A DNA stretch of 64,000 bases from an uncultured Anaeroplasmataceae bacterium (GTDB lineage: Bacteria; Bacillota_I; Bacilli_A; Acholeplasmatales; Anaeroplasmataceae): positions 62,001-126,000 of the forward strand of contig CAJTTN010000002.1 of NCBI GenBank assembly GCA_910579215.1. The letters are read 5' to 3'. The position numbers and the translations under genes are program-made. Shown piece by piece: positions 9,094-17,471 of this stretch; position 1 is the first letter of the stretch; each line of letters starts with the position of its first letter. The notes below the pieces were generated by a model. The model searched no databases. It saw nothing but the letters and a program-made list of their open reading frames with translations, and was not told the origin of the DNA.

Positions 9094-10531
9094 AGAAAAG
9101 CTTTTAGAGGTTTCTCATTTAAAGCAATATTTTAAAATTGGTCCTAAAACCACATTAAAGGCTGTAGATGATATCTCTTTTGATGTTTATAGAGGAGAAG
9201 TATTTGGTATTGTTGGTGAATCTGGCTGTGGTAAAACTACAACTGGTAGAACAATTATAAAATTATATGAACCAACAAGTGGATATGTTCGCTTTAAGGG
9301 ACAAGTGATTTCTGCTGGAACCTTAGATATTCGCAAGAAGATAGCTGCAGTAAAAAAAGAAAGAAATGAAAAGCTTTCTTTATTGAATAAAGAGGATGCA
9401 GACTATTCAACAAGTAAACAGAAAATATTAGACCAGTATGGTTTGATTTTAAATGATTTGTCAAAGGAATTAGATGACGCAAGATGGGAACATCGTCATG
9501 GTACAGATCAGTATATTAAGGATCAAATTGATAAGGTTAAAGCTGAATATGAACCAAAACTTGCTAAGTTTACGGAAAGAAGTGCAGAGGAAAAAGAAGC
9601 CATTTCTAAGGCAAGAGATGAAAAGATATCCTTAGCACTTTCCCATCTTAATACGGAAAAGCAAAATAAAGCAAATGAATTATCTAAGCTTTCCAAAGAG
9701 GATGAGGATTATGCAAACAAAAAACAAGAAATTCTAGATAAATATAATCCAATTTTAAAGAAATGTAAAAAGGATTTAGTTGATGCAAAATGGGATGAGG
9801 AAAGAGCACTTAGAAAAGAATATGCCAAAAAAGTCCGACTAGCTAAAAGAAATAGATTGATGACAAAGATGCAAATGATTTTCCAAGATCCTATTGCTTC
9901 CTTAGATCCAAGAATGACAGTTTATGAAATTATTGCTGAAGGATTAATAATTCGAGGCATTCGTGATAAGGAATTCATCTCTGAAAAGGTAAATGAGGTC
10001 TTACAAATGGTAGGACTTTTGCCAGAGCATGCTTCAAGATATCCTCATGAATTCTCTGGTGGACAGCGTCAAAGAATTGGTATAGCACGAGCTATTATTA
10101 TGGAGCCTGAAATGATTATTGCCGATGAACCTATTTCTGCACTAGATGTTTCTATCCAAGCACAGGTTATGAATCTTTTGAACGAATTGAGAGAAAAGAT
10201 GAATTTGACAGTAGTATTTATTGCGCATAATTTATCAGTGGTAAAATATTTTTCTGATCGTATTGCAGTTATGTATTTTGGTAAAATTGTTGAGCTGACA
10301 ACCTCTAAGGAATTGTTTGAGCATCCGTTGCATCCTTATACAAAATCTTTATTATCTGCAATTCCACTTCCAGATCCTGATTATGAAAAGAACAGGAAGA
10401 GAATTGTATACGATCCAGTAGTTGCACATAATTATACAGTAGATTTACCATCCTTAAAAGAAATTAAGCCTGGACATTTCATTTATTGTAATGATGCTGA
10501 GTTTGAAGAATATAAGAAAGAATTACAATGA
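9083..10531 (+). CDS. oppF: Oligopeptide ABC transporter ATPase OppF with duplicated coiled-coil insertion
   Basis: Second ATPase of the importer. I place the start at ATG 9083 (MENREKLLEV) because GGGAGG lies 10 nt upstream; a longer frame from 9044 would sit deeper inside oppD. Motifs are GESGCGKT, MIFQDPIASLDP, FSGGQRQR and IIADEPISALD. About 165 residues are inserted between Walker A and the Q-loop. The insertion holds two copies of a module, each containing NKEDADYSTSKQKILDQY or SKEDEDYANKKQEILDKY, predicted as coiled coil. The 482 aa exceed the usual length of about 310. It overlaps oppD by 11 nt and the next gene by 4 nt. Confidence 0.92.
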   Translation: MENREKLLEVSHLKQYFKIGPKTTLKAVDDISFDVYRGEVFGIVGESGCGKTTTGRTIIKLYEPTSGYVRFKGQVISAGTLDIRKKIAAVKKERNEKLSLLNKEDADYSTSKQKILDQYGLILNDLSKELDDARWEHRHGTDQYIKDQIDKVKAEYEPKLAKFTERSAEEKEAISKARDEKISLALSHLNTEKQNKANELSKLSKEDEDYANKKQEILDKYNPILKKCKKDLVDAKWDEERALRKEYAKKVRLAKRNRLMTKMQMIFQDPIASLDPRMTVYEIIAEGLIIRGIRDKEFISEKVNEVLQMVGLLPEHASRYPHEFSGGQRQRIGIARAIIMEPEMIIADEPISALDVSIQAQVMNLLNELREKMNLTVVFIAHNLSVVKYFSDRIAVMYFGKIVELTTSKELFEHPLHPYTKSLLSAIPLPDPDYEKNRKRIVYDPVVAHNYTVDLPSLKEIKPGHFIYCNDAEFEEYKKELQ

Positions 10532-10923
10532 AAGAATTTTTCTTAAAACATAGTCGTACATGGATAACTCTATTTGCTGGACTTTTAATGGTCATAGGAG
10601 TTTTTGCCTGCTGTGGTGGGTTTCAGTATGAAAATCCAAAAGAAACAATTAAGGATTTATGTGATGCTTTCTGCATTCCAGGTTTTCTTCTATTAAGCTT
10701 TGGAATTCTTGTTTTTATCAGCAATGATGGTGGATTTTCTATGCTGTCTTATGGTGTGAAAAGAATATTTTTAGTATTTAAAAAAGATCCTAGAATGGAG
10801 AACTTTTATGAATATAAAAAGAAAAGGTTAGAAAAGCCTGCACCTTTTAAGTATTTATTGGTTGTAGGAAGTATTTATTTCTTTATAGGAATAATATTTT
10901 TGATAATTTTCTTTGTAATTTAA
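10528..10923 (+). CDS. Small three-helix membrane protein at the end of the opp operon (DUF3899-like)
   Basis: 131 aa with hydrophobic segments at about 13-32, 50-70 and 108-131, joined by a basic cytoplasmic-looking loop (YGVKRIFLVFKKD). The pattern resembles DUF3899 proteins, but I cannot confirm that from sequence alone. It starts inside the oppF stop (ATGA overlap) and is followed by a strong terminator, so it is co-transcribed with the transporter. Its role is unknown; an accessory role with the transporter is inferred from context only. Confidence 0.6.
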   Translation: MKEFFLKHSRTWITLFAGLLMVIGVFACCGGFQYENPKETIKDLCDAFCIPGFLLLSFGILVFISNDGGFSMLSYGVKRIFLVFKKDPRMENFYEYKKKRLEKPAPFKYLLVVGSIYFFIGIIFLIIFFVI

Positions 10924-10936
10924 TTGTGAAATGTTT

Positions 10937-10974
10937 AAAAAGACCATTCAATCTTTATTCGAATGGTCTTTTTT
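10937..10974 (+). terminator. Terminator of the opp operon
   Basis: Stem of about 12-13 bp, AAAAAGACCATTC with GAATGGTCTTTTT, an 11-nt loop, and T-rich 3' side. Confidence 0.85.
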
Positions 10975-10993
10975 GCATAGGAGAGGAAAAAAT

Positions 10994-13546
10994 ATGAAAA
11001 AATTTAAAAAGATTTGTTATTTACTTTTAGTTTTATTTGCTGTATCTTTTACTACGATTACTTTAGTTTCATGTAGTCCTGAGGAAGAGATTGTGGAGGT
11101 TGCTTGGGAAAAAGATGTAAAGTTTGAAAATACATCATTTGAATATGATGGAAATCCGCATAGTATATTGGTCAAAGGAGCTCCAGAAGGAGCAACAATA
11201 ACTTATCAAGGTAATGAAAAAATCAAGCCAGGTGAATATAGAGTATTTGCTAAGGTAAAGTATAAGGATAAGGAAATTACATTGAATGCAATTATGACAA
11301 TAGAAAAGCAGAAGTCAATTATTACTGCAGATAGATCTCAGGTCTTTTATACATGTAATAATCAAGCTCGTCCTCTTTATACTTTGAATAATAATGAGCA
11401 AACCGTCAAGGTAGTAATTAAGCAAGGAGATAAAATTCTTCCTTCTAATGCACTATATAAGGTGGGCGTATACAAAGTAGAACTTTCAACAGAAAAAACA
11501 GCTTATTATAAGGAAAGTGAAAAGGTTGCTATTGACGTAGAGATAAAGGAAAGTAGATTTGAGGGTATATCCTTTGCAAGTGAAGAAGTTACCTATGATG
11601 GGCTAGAGCATTCCCTAGCTTTATCTGGTACCCTTCCAGTAGGATATTCAGTTACCTATCAAAATAATGCAAAAGTAGCTCCAGGAACATATTTTGCTGC
11701 AGCTGAAATAAGGAATTCCGACAATGAGGTGGTTGAAGAGCATCGAGCTATTTTAAAAATTAATACAGCAGATCATGAAGCTTTCGAAAATTATTTAGAT
11801 AATTTCTTTATTGAATATTTGGAAGGAGATCAATTATCTGTAAATATATTTTGTGAAAAACCTGAAAATTTTGGTTTGGAGCATTATCCAGCAAAATGGT
11901 ATACCTATAAGCCATCTGTAAATTATGAAGAAGAGATTAGAGAAACTAGAGAATATTTTAAACAGCTACTAGAGGAATTGCATAGCTTTCCTTATACAGA
12001 TCTAAGTCCTAGACAGCAAATTGCTTATCATCAAATAGATGATTTTTTGACCTATCAAAATAAGTATTATCAAATTGAGGATATAGAGTTCATGCAGTTA
12101 CATTATGTAGATCAGTTTGGAGGCTATGTTGCAGATTTTGGTACATATATGGAGGCTTATACTCTTCGTAGTAAGCTTGAGGTAGAGGATGTAGTGGCAT
12201 ACATTCAATCTACTAAGGAGGCCTTTCCATCCTATTTGTTCTTTATAGATGCTAAAAAAACTGCAGGATACCCATTATCTGATTATACGATTACTGAAAT
12301 GACAAAATACCTAGATGAGGTGCTGGATGCTCATCAGCCAGACTTAGAGCAATATTATTATCTACAAAGTGTTTTATGTGACAAAGTGGATGCTTTAGAT
12401 TTTTTAACCCTAGAGGAAAAGGAAAATTATAAATCACAAATTATAAATGGCTTTGCTGAATGCTTTATTCCAGGTGTACAGGAATTGCGAGATGGGCTAC
12501 AAAACTATCTAAAGAGTTTAGCTAAAGAAGATGAAGGATATTGGGCTGCTTATGAGAAGGGATCTGAAATATTTGAGATGGAGCTAGAGCATCTCTTAGG
12601 CTTAAATGACTTTGATATAAATAAATATATCGCAGAAGTACAATCCTCTTTTTCAAAATATAGTAAATTAGCAGATGAAGCTTTAAGCTTACTTATTAGT
12701 CGCTACAAAATTCAAACGAATGCAGATTTAAATAGATTTTTATCCTCTCACTCTATTTTTGATGGAACGCCAGAGGAAATGATAGAGTATTTAAAAGAGT
12801 TTGCAACCTCCATTGTTCCGACCTTAGAAAATACGCCTAATATTACGATAAAGGAAATGGATTTAGCTTCAGCTAAGGTTTCTAATGCGGTGGCATATTA
12901 TATGAAATCTGCATTAGATAATGATAAGCAAGAATATATTACATTAAATCCTGTCAAGCTAGGGGATAAAAACGATGTATTAGGAACAATGTCTCATGAG
13001 GGATATCCAGGACATTTATATGCGTATATCTATTCTAAGCAATTAGATTTACATAATATTTCTAAAATAATGACGTCTACAGCCCATGGTGAGGGTTGGG
13101 CTACCTATGTAGAGCTAAAGCTTTATGAATATGCTATGGAGCGTACTACAGATCAGGAGCTTTTAGACACCCTTAATTATTTATATTATAATCAGTTATC
13201 TGGCTTTTTGTTAGAAACTAGAGTAGATGTAGGTATTCATTATGAGCATTGGAATGTAGAGGCTGTTCGTAAGTTTTTGAAGTCCAGTGGCTATAATGAA
13301 GGTGCTGCAGAAAGCATATATGATTTACTTATAGAAACGCCTGTAAGCTATGCTGCATATGGCTATGGCAAGCTCTTCTTTTATAATCTTCATCAAGAGG
13401 CAAAGGAAATTCTTCAGGAGCATTATGATGAGATTTCTTTTAATGCAATGCTACTTTCTAAAGGATGGTCTTCTTTAGGGGAGCTTCAAAAGACATTTGA
13501 TGAGTATATTCGTATAGAAACTTATAAGCATTATATTTCCAAATGA
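10994..13546 (+). CDS. DUF885-family metallopeptidase-like lipoprotein with two N-terminal beta-sandwich repeats
   Basis: The start is ATG 10994, behind AGGAGAGG; an upstream in-frame start would lie in the preceding terminator. The signal peptide has lipobox LVSC, so the protein is a surface lipoprotein of 850 aa. Two Ig-like/MBG-type repeats follow (about residues 35-100 and 190-260), each with a TYQ/GTY-type ending such as TYQNNAKVAPGTY. The rest is a DUF885 domain with its hallmark motifs HEGYPGH (His668, His674) and EGWATY (Glu700), which resemble zinc-peptidase ligands. A peptidase role is inferred, and would fit the peptide importer just upstream. Confidence 0.82.
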   Translation: MKKFKKICYLLLVLFAVSFTTITLVSCSPEEEIVEVAWEKDVKFENTSFEYDGNPHSILVKGAPEGATITYQGNEKIKPGEYRVFAKVKYKDKEITLNAIMTIEKQKSIITADRSQVFYTCNNQARPLYTLNNNEQTVKVVIKQGDKILPSNALYKVGVYKVELSTEKTAYYKESEKVAIDVEIKESRFEGISFASEEVTYDGLEHSLALSGTLPVGYSVTYQNNAKVAPGTYFAAAEIRNSDNEVVEEHRAILKINTADHEAFENYLDNFFIEYLEGDQLSVNIFCEKPENFGLEHYPAKWYTYKPSVNYEEEIRETREYFKQLLEELHSFPYTDLSPRQQIAYHQIDDFLTYQNKYYQIEDIEFMQLHYVDQFGGYVADFGTYMEAYTLRSKLEVEDVVAYIQSTKEAFPSYLFFIDAKKTAGYPLSDYTITEMTKYLDEVLDAHQPDLEQYYYLQSVLCDKVDALDFLTLEEKENYKSQIINGFAECFIPGVQELRDGLQNYLKSLAKEDEGYWAAYEKGSEIFEMELEHLLGLNDFDINKYIAEVQSSFSKYSKLADEALSLLISRYKIQTNADLNRFLSSHSIFDGTPEEMIEYLKEFATSIVPTLENTPNITIKEMDLASAKVSNAVAYYMKSALDNDKQEYITLNPVKLGDKNDVLGTMSHEGYPGHLYAYIYSKQLDLHNISKIMTSTAHGEGWATYVELKLYEYAMERTTDQELLDTLNYLYYNQLSGFLLETRVDVGIHYEHWNVEAVRKFLKSSGYNEGAAESIYDLLIETPVSYAAYGYGKLFFYNLHQEAKEILQEHYDEISFNAMLLSKGWSSLGELQKTFDEYIRIETYKHYISK

Positions 13547-13557
13547 CAGTAACGAAT

Positions 13558-13595
13558 AAGGCTGTGGGATTTTTTAAAAGGATTCACAGCCTTTT
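13558..13595 (+). terminator. Terminator after the DUF885 lipoprotein gene
   Basis: Stem AAGGCTGTGG (13558-13567) with TTCACAGCCTT (13583-13593), allowing G-U, followed by TTTTC. Confidence 0.75.
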
Positions 13596-13632
13596 CGTGT
13601 ATTACATAATAGAAGAGGAGTGAGGGAAAATA

Positions 13633-14028
13633 ATATTTGAGCTGTTATCTATTATTTTAATTGTTGTTAGTGCTATCTTTATCTATTTAATTATGAGAAG
13701 TAAGATGATTGCAGATATTTATTCTATTGGTGTTTATAGATGCTTGAGAGCTCCTAAAATAAAAATTATAGGAAATTCGTTAGTTGATCTTTTAGTTTTA
13801 TGTTCAGTAACCTCCTTGCTTGGCTATTTACTCATTTTATTTGGCTATAATATTAGTGCTAAATATATTAACCAATTATTCAATGAAACAATGCTTAGAG
13901 TTAATAATAGTCTTTTCCTATTAGGATTACTAGGTGTCTATGGATTAAACATACTTATAGGTTTATTTCCTGTCTGCTTATTATTAAGAAAAACACCTTC
14001 CGAAATTTGTTCTAAATACGATATATAA
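13633..14028 (+). pseudogene. Relic of an FtsX-type ABC transporter permease (C-terminal part only)
   Basis: The open frame encodes FELLSIILIVVSAIFIYL, then IYSIGVYRCLRAPK, two further hydrophobic segments, and ends LFPVCLLLRKTPSEIC. This is the order of the last helices of FtsX/MacB-type permeases (helix, GxxRALGA-like turn, two helices, cytoplasmic end). The frame has no canonical start before ATG 13693, which lies after the first helix; 13630-13635 reads ATA ATA. A good Shine-Dalgarno-like run (AGAGGAGTGAGGG, 13613-13625) still precedes the open part. A terminator stands only 40 bp upstream, so the rest of the permease is gone. It may still be translated from ATG 13693 or a non-standard start. 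Confidence 0.55.
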
Positions 14029-14053
14029 AAAGGGCTGCCCAATGTGGCAGCCT
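14027..14053 (-). terminator. Terminator of the CYTH gene (minus strand)
   Basis: 7-bp G/C-rich stem 14033-14039/14046-14052 (GGCTGCC/GGCAGCC). On the minus strand it is followed by a T-run (plus-strand AAAAA). It lies between convergent genes and overlaps the CYTH stop codon. Confidence 0.75.
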
Positions 14054-14594
14054 AATTTCTATTATCAAATGCTCGTTTACTTTTTCTAATAGATTCTACA
14101 TATTCAATATTATAATAATTTAAAAATTCCTTAAAATCCTTTAAGCCTTGTTTAATCTCATCAACCTCATATTCAATTTCATAATCTACCTTACCGTAAT
14201 ATTCACTACGATCAAAGAATAATGTTCCATCCTTATAAGGGCAAGACGCACGATAGGTCGTAAGCTCTGCAATTTTTTTTACTTCAAAGGGAAGACCGAT
14301 AATGGAGGCATCAAACCCACTTTTTAACATCTCAGTTGCTTTCTCTTTTGTTAGAAGAATATGCGTTTCATCTGCGCCTATCTTTGATCTTGTTTTCTTT
14401 GTTAGCTTAAAATTATTTCCTTTTTGTCTAATTCTTAATACAGTTTGATCCTCCATAAGTTTGGTGTCCTCTGTATCAAAATAGTAATTTGTTTGGGGGA
14501 ATATATTGTTTGCCAAGTTAAATTCTTCTAAAAGAGTATCATAGGTTTCTTTTGAAATAAATGTTTTAAATTCTATTTCCTTATTTTTGTTCAT
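14052..14594 (-). CDS. CYTH-domain protein (YjbK-like triphosphatase family)
   Basis: 180 aa with the CYTH signature ExExK at residues 6-10 (EIEFK), followed by alternating charged strands lining a tunnel (YYFDTEDTKL, VLRIRQKG, KLTKKTR). CYTH proteins bind inorganic triphosphate or organic polyphosphates with divalent metal. B. subtilis YjbK belongs here and lies close to the NAD kinase gene, as this gene does (divergent, 104 bp apart). The exact substrate cannot be read from the sequence. The spacer of about 100 bp to nadK holds the promoters for both. Confidence 0.82.
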   Translation of the reverse strand: MNKNKEIEFKTFISKETYDTLLEEFNLANNIFPQTNYYFDTEDTKLMEDQTVLRIRQKGNNFKLTKKTRSKIGADETHILLTKEKATEMLKSGFDASIIGLPFEVKKIAELTTYRASCPYKDGTLFFDRSEYYGKVDYEIEYEVDEIKQGLKDFKEFLNYYNIEYVESIRKSKRAFDNRN

Positions 14595-14643
14595 TTCAAT
14601 TACCTCTTTATTAAACGATATATGAATATTATCTAATATTTAA

Positions 14644-14671
14644 TTGAAAAAATCAAGTCTTGTGATAAAAT
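14644..14671 (+). promoter_or_regulatory. Promoter of nadK
   Basis: TTGAAA (14644-14649), 16-bp spacer, TAAAAT (14666-14671) with an extended -10 TGA immediately before it. Confidence 0.55.
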
Positions 14672-14698
14672 ATTATTAAAAAGATAGGATAGATGCGT

Positions 14699-15466
14699 AT
14701 GAAATATTATATAGTTCAAAAAGAAGATGAGCTTTCTAAGAAAATAAAGAGTTTATTAATGGAAAAAATCCATTTAGAATATTCTCATCAACAGCCAGAT
14801 TATGTAATTGTAATTGGGGGAGATGGTACCTTGTTAGCTGCTGTTCATCAATTTCCTAATGCTATTTTCTTTGCTATCCATACAGGACATTTAGGATTTT
14901 ATGCGAACTATACCTTGGAGGATCTAGATTGTTTAGTCGAGGATATTCATCATGGTAGCTTTATAGTTGAAAAATTAGATATAATTCAAGGGAAAATTGA
15001 AACAAGCAAAGGAAGCATTGAAGATTTTGCAATAAATGAAATGACTATACTATGTCCTTTAAAACCTTTAATCTTAGAGGTGAAAATCGATGGGATAAGA
15101 CTAGAAACCTTTCGAGGAACAGGGATATGCATCTCCACTTCCTATGGCTCTACAGCTTATAATAAGTCCTTATCAGGTGCAGTTATAGATCCAAAACTAA
15201 AGGCATTTCAACTAACAGAGATTGCAGGTATGAATTCGAATCAATATCGAACATTATCCTCTTCTCTGTTACTTTCTACAGATAGAAGAGTAGAGCTTGA
15301 GGCAAAGGAGCATAGAGGACTTGTGATAACCTTTGATCAAATCAGCTATTCCTTACAGGATTTTAATAGGGCATCATTATTCTTAAAAGCTTCACAAATA
15401 TCTTTAGCCCATCATAATGAAAAAAGCTTTATTGATCGGATAAGAAGATCCTTTTTAAAGGATTAA
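14699..15466 (+). CDS. nadK: NAD kinase
   Basis: Phosphorylates NAD+ to NADP+, the only known route to NADP. The protein is 255 aa with the GGDGT motif at residues 40-44, a conserved NE (AINEMTI), and the nucleotide-binding GSTAYNKSLSGA segment. I choose ATG 14699 over ATG 14693 because the GATAGGA ribosome site is only 3-4 nt from the latter. The usual TxxGSTAY context reads STSYGSTAY here, which is normal variation. A shared terminator separates it from convergent clpP. Confidence 0.92.
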   Translation: MKYYIVQKEDELSKKIKSLLMEKIHLEYSHQQPDYVIVIGGDGTLLAAVHQFPNAIFFAIHTGHLGFYANYTLEDLDCLVEDIHHGSFIVEKLDIIQGKIETSKGSIEDFAINEMTILCPLKPLILEVKIDGIRLETFRGTGICISTSYGSTAYNKSLSGAVIDPKLKAFQLTEIAGMNSNQYRTLSSSLLLSTDRRVELEAKEHRGLVITFDQISYSLQDFNRASLFLKASQISLAHHNEKSFIDRIRRSFLKD

Positions 15467-15496
15467 TATAAGAAAATATAGTATCAAAAAATGAAA

Positions 15497-15523
15497 AAAT
15501 TCTATCCTTTTAAGATAGAATTT
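15497..15523. terminator. Bidirectional terminator between nadK and clpP
   Basis: 10-bp perfect stem AAATTCTATC (15497-15506) with GATAGAATTT (15514-15523) and a 7-nt loop. The clpP stop codon (15510-15512, read on the minus strand) is inside the loop, so the last clpP codons form one arm. T-rich tracts exist on both strands. Confidence 0.7.
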
Positions 15524-16079
15524 CATCGATGATATGATATTCAAGAGCTTCTTTGGCTGACATATAATAGTCCCGTTCTGTATCGTGGGCTATTTTTTCT
15601 TGTGGCTGATGACAAAGCTCTGCTAGCAATTCATTCATGAGTGCCTTTGTTTTTAAAAGACGCTTTGCTTGAATATCAATATCTGAAACTACACCTTGCA
15701 TTCCTCCATATGGCTGATGAATCATTACCTCAGCATGTGGAAGTGCCATTCTTTTTCCTGTTCCACTTGCTAAGAGGAATGCTGCCATAGAAGCTGCCAT
15801 TCCTACAACGATGGTATTTACCTTAGACTTTATATGGTGTAAGGTATCAAAAATTGCAAGTCCAGCCGTGATAGATCCACCAGGAGAAGAAATATAGATG
15901 TCAATGTCCTCATGATTCACTGAGTCTAGATATAAAAGCTCAGAGATAAGTACAGAGGACATATGATCATCAATTTCACCTACTAGGAGTAAAATTCGAT
16001 CCTGCATTAAGCGAGAATATATGTCATAGCTTCGTTCTCCATTAGAGCTTTTTTCTAATACATAAGGAATATACGTCAT
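15510..16079 (-). CDS. clpP: ATP-dependent Clp protease proteolytic subunit
   Basis: Serine protease that forms the barrel used by ClpX/ClpC. 189 aa from ATG 16079 (MTYIPYVLEK), the family's usual N-terminus; AAAGGTGA lies 5-8 nt upstream, so a longer frame from 16109 is not used. The catalytic triad is visible: Ser97 in GMAASM, His121 in MIHQP, and Asp170 in ERDYY. The oxyanion glycine loop is SSPGGS. It is divergent from gap, and a cre-like motif lies between the two. Confidence 0.95.
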   Translation of the reverse strand: MTYIPYVLEKSSNGERSYDIYSRLMQDRILLLVGEIDDHMSSVLISELLYLDSVNHEDIDIYISSPGGSITAGLAIFDTLHHIKSKVNTIVVGMAASMAAFLLASGTGKRMALPHAEVMIHQPYGGMQGVVSDIDIQAKRLLKTKALMNELLAELCHQPQEKIAHDTERDYYMSAKEALEYHIIDEILS

Positions 16080-16111
16080 TCTTATCACCTTTTCTTTCGA
16101 GAATATCATAA

Positions 16112-16125
16112 CAAAAACGTTTACA
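16112..16125. promoter_or_regulatory. Second cre-like motif between clpP and gap
   Basis: CAAAAACGTTTACA matches 12 of 14 cre positions and shares AAAACGTTTACA with the site upstream of oppA. It is 33 bp upstream of clpP's start codon and 34 bp upstream of the gap -35 box. Confidence 0.3.
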
Positions 16126-16158
16126 TTTTTTTGTATTAAAATGTCGAGCTAAAAAATA

Positions 16159-16187
16159 TTGATAATAAAAATATAAAGTGGTAAAAT
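16159..16187 (+). promoter_or_regulatory. Promoter of gap
   Basis: TTGATA (16159-16164), 17-bp spacer, TAAAAT (16182-16187) with an extended -10 TGG. Confidence 0.7.
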
Positions 16188-16227
16188 AATAGATGTAAAT
16201 ATTCAATTTTAGGAGGAATTTATTATT

Positions 16228-17259
16228 ATGGCTATTAAAGTAGCAATTAACGGATTTGGACGTATCGGACGTTTAGCTTTCAGACAAATGTTTGGTGCTA
16301 AGGGTTATGAAATTGTTGCAATTAACGATTTAACTGATCCAAAGATGTTAGCAAATTTATTAAAGTATGATACAGCACAGGGTGGATATTGTGGTCACAT
16401 TGGTGAAGGCTTACACACTGTAGAAGCAGGAGAAGGATCTATTACTGTTGATGGTAAGAAGATAACAATCTATGCAGAGAAGGATGCTGTAAATCTTCCT
16501 TGGGGAGATTTAGGTGTAGATGTAGTATTAGAATGTACTGGATTCTATACTAAGAAGGAAAAAGCTATGGCACATATTACTGCAGGTGCTAAGAAGGTTG
16601 TTATTTCTGCACCAGCTGGAAATGATTTACCTACTGTAGTATTTGGTGTTAATGAAAAAGTATTAACTAAGAATGACAATGTTATTTCTGCAGCTTCTTG
16701 TACTACAAACTGCTTAGCTCCAATGGCTGATGCTTTAAATAAGTATGCTGCTATTCAATCTGGTATTATGAGCACAATTCATGCTTATACTGGAGATCAA
16801 ATGATTCTTGATGGACCACACAGAAAGGGCGATTTAAGAAGAGCACGTGCTGGTGCTGCTAATATTGTTCCTAACTCAACTGGTGCTGCTAAGGCAATTG
16901 GTTTAGTTATTCCTGAATTAAATGGTAAGTTAATTGGTTCTGCACAGCGTGTTCCAGTAACAACAGGCTCTACTACAATTTTAACTGCAGTTGTTAAAGG
17001 TAAAGATGTTACTGTAGAAGGAATCAATGCAGCAATGAAGGCTGCAGCTTCTGAATCATTTGGATATAATGAGGATCCAATTGTTTCTTCAGATGTTATT
17101 GGTATGAGATATGGTTCTTTATTTGATGCAACTCAAACGATGGTTGCTAAGGTTGGAGAGGATACTTATCAGGTTCAAGTTGTTTCTTGGTATGATAACG
17201 AAAATTCTTATACTAGCCAAATGGTAAGAACTATTAAATATTTTGCTGAATTAAAGTAA
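16228..17259 (+). CDS. gap: Glyceraldehyde-3-phosphate dehydrogenase, type I
   Basis: Glycolytic enzyme converting G3P, NAD+ and Pi to 1,3-bisphosphoglycerate. 343 aa, normal length. It has the NAD-binding GFGRIGRL N-terminus and the catalytic SAASCTTNCLAP motif with Cys158. Codon usage is the most biased in the window (GGT, GCT, AAG), which fits high expression. A consensus AGGAGG site precedes ATG. It is a single-gene transcript with its own promoter and terminator, not joined to pgk as in many Firmicutes. Confidence 0.97.
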   Translation: MAIKVAINGFGRIGRLAFRQMFGAKGYEIVAINDLTDPKMLANLLKYDTAQGGYCGHIGEGLHTVEAGEGSITVDGKKITIYAEKDAVNLPWGDLGVDVVLECTGFYTKKEKAMAHITAGAKKVVISAPAGNDLPTVVFGVNEKVLTKNDNVISAASCTTNCLAPMADALNKYAAIQSGIMSTIHAYTGDQMILDGPHRKGDLRRARAGAANIVPNSTGAAKAIGLVIPELNGKLIGSAQRVPVTTGSTTILTAVVKGKDVTVEGINAAMKAAASESFGYNEDPIVSSDVIGMRYGSLFDATQTMVAKVGEDTYQVQVVSWYDNENSYTSQMVRTIKYFAELK

Positions 17260-17268
17260 TAAAATTAA

Positions 17269-17300
17269 AGCTTAGAGTTGCTTAGACTCTAGGCTTTTTT
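17269..17300 (+). terminator. Terminator of gap
   Basis: 10-bp stem AGCTTAGAGT/ACTCTAGGCT (one G-U), 7-nt loop, T-run. Confidence 0.85.
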
Positions 17301-17334
17301 ATTTTTATTAACCCTAGCGAACCATTAGATAGCA

Positions 17335-17363
17335 TTGACTTTTTTAGACAAAAAGCGTAAAAT
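17335..17363 (+). promoter_or_regulatory. Promoter of the LRR surface protein gene
   Basis: TTGACT (17335-17340), 17-bp spacer, TAAAAT (17358-17363). This leaves a leader of about 100 nt. Confidence 0.65.
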
Positions 17364-17424
17364 TATTATAGCGAGATAGTATTAAATTTCGAAATTGTTT
17401 TGAGATTTTGTTTATATTTTTCTT

Positions 17425-17449
17425 AAGCGTAGAATCCTTGTCTACGCTT
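17425..17449 (+). promoter_or_regulatory. Leader hairpin upstream of the LRR protein gene
   Basis: Perfect 9-bp stem AAGCGTAGA (17425-17433) with TCTACGCTT (17441-17449) and a 7-nt loop. It ends 11 nt before the AAGGAG ribosome site and is not followed by a T-run. It could stabilise the 5' end or tune translation. Confidence 0.45.
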
Positions 17450-17471
17450 CTAGATTATCTAAGGAGTTAAT

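Noticed and set aside
10931..10993. Longer N-terminus for the DUF885 lipoprotein
   Set aside because: The extra 21 codons lie within the opp terminator, and the real signal peptide and ribosome site are at 10994.
16797..17027. Antisense reading frame inside gap
   Set aside because: It is a by-product of biased codons in a highly expressed gene; no ribosome site or promoter. Similar antisense frames in opp, tsf, pyrH, rasP and GH43 were dropped for the same reason.
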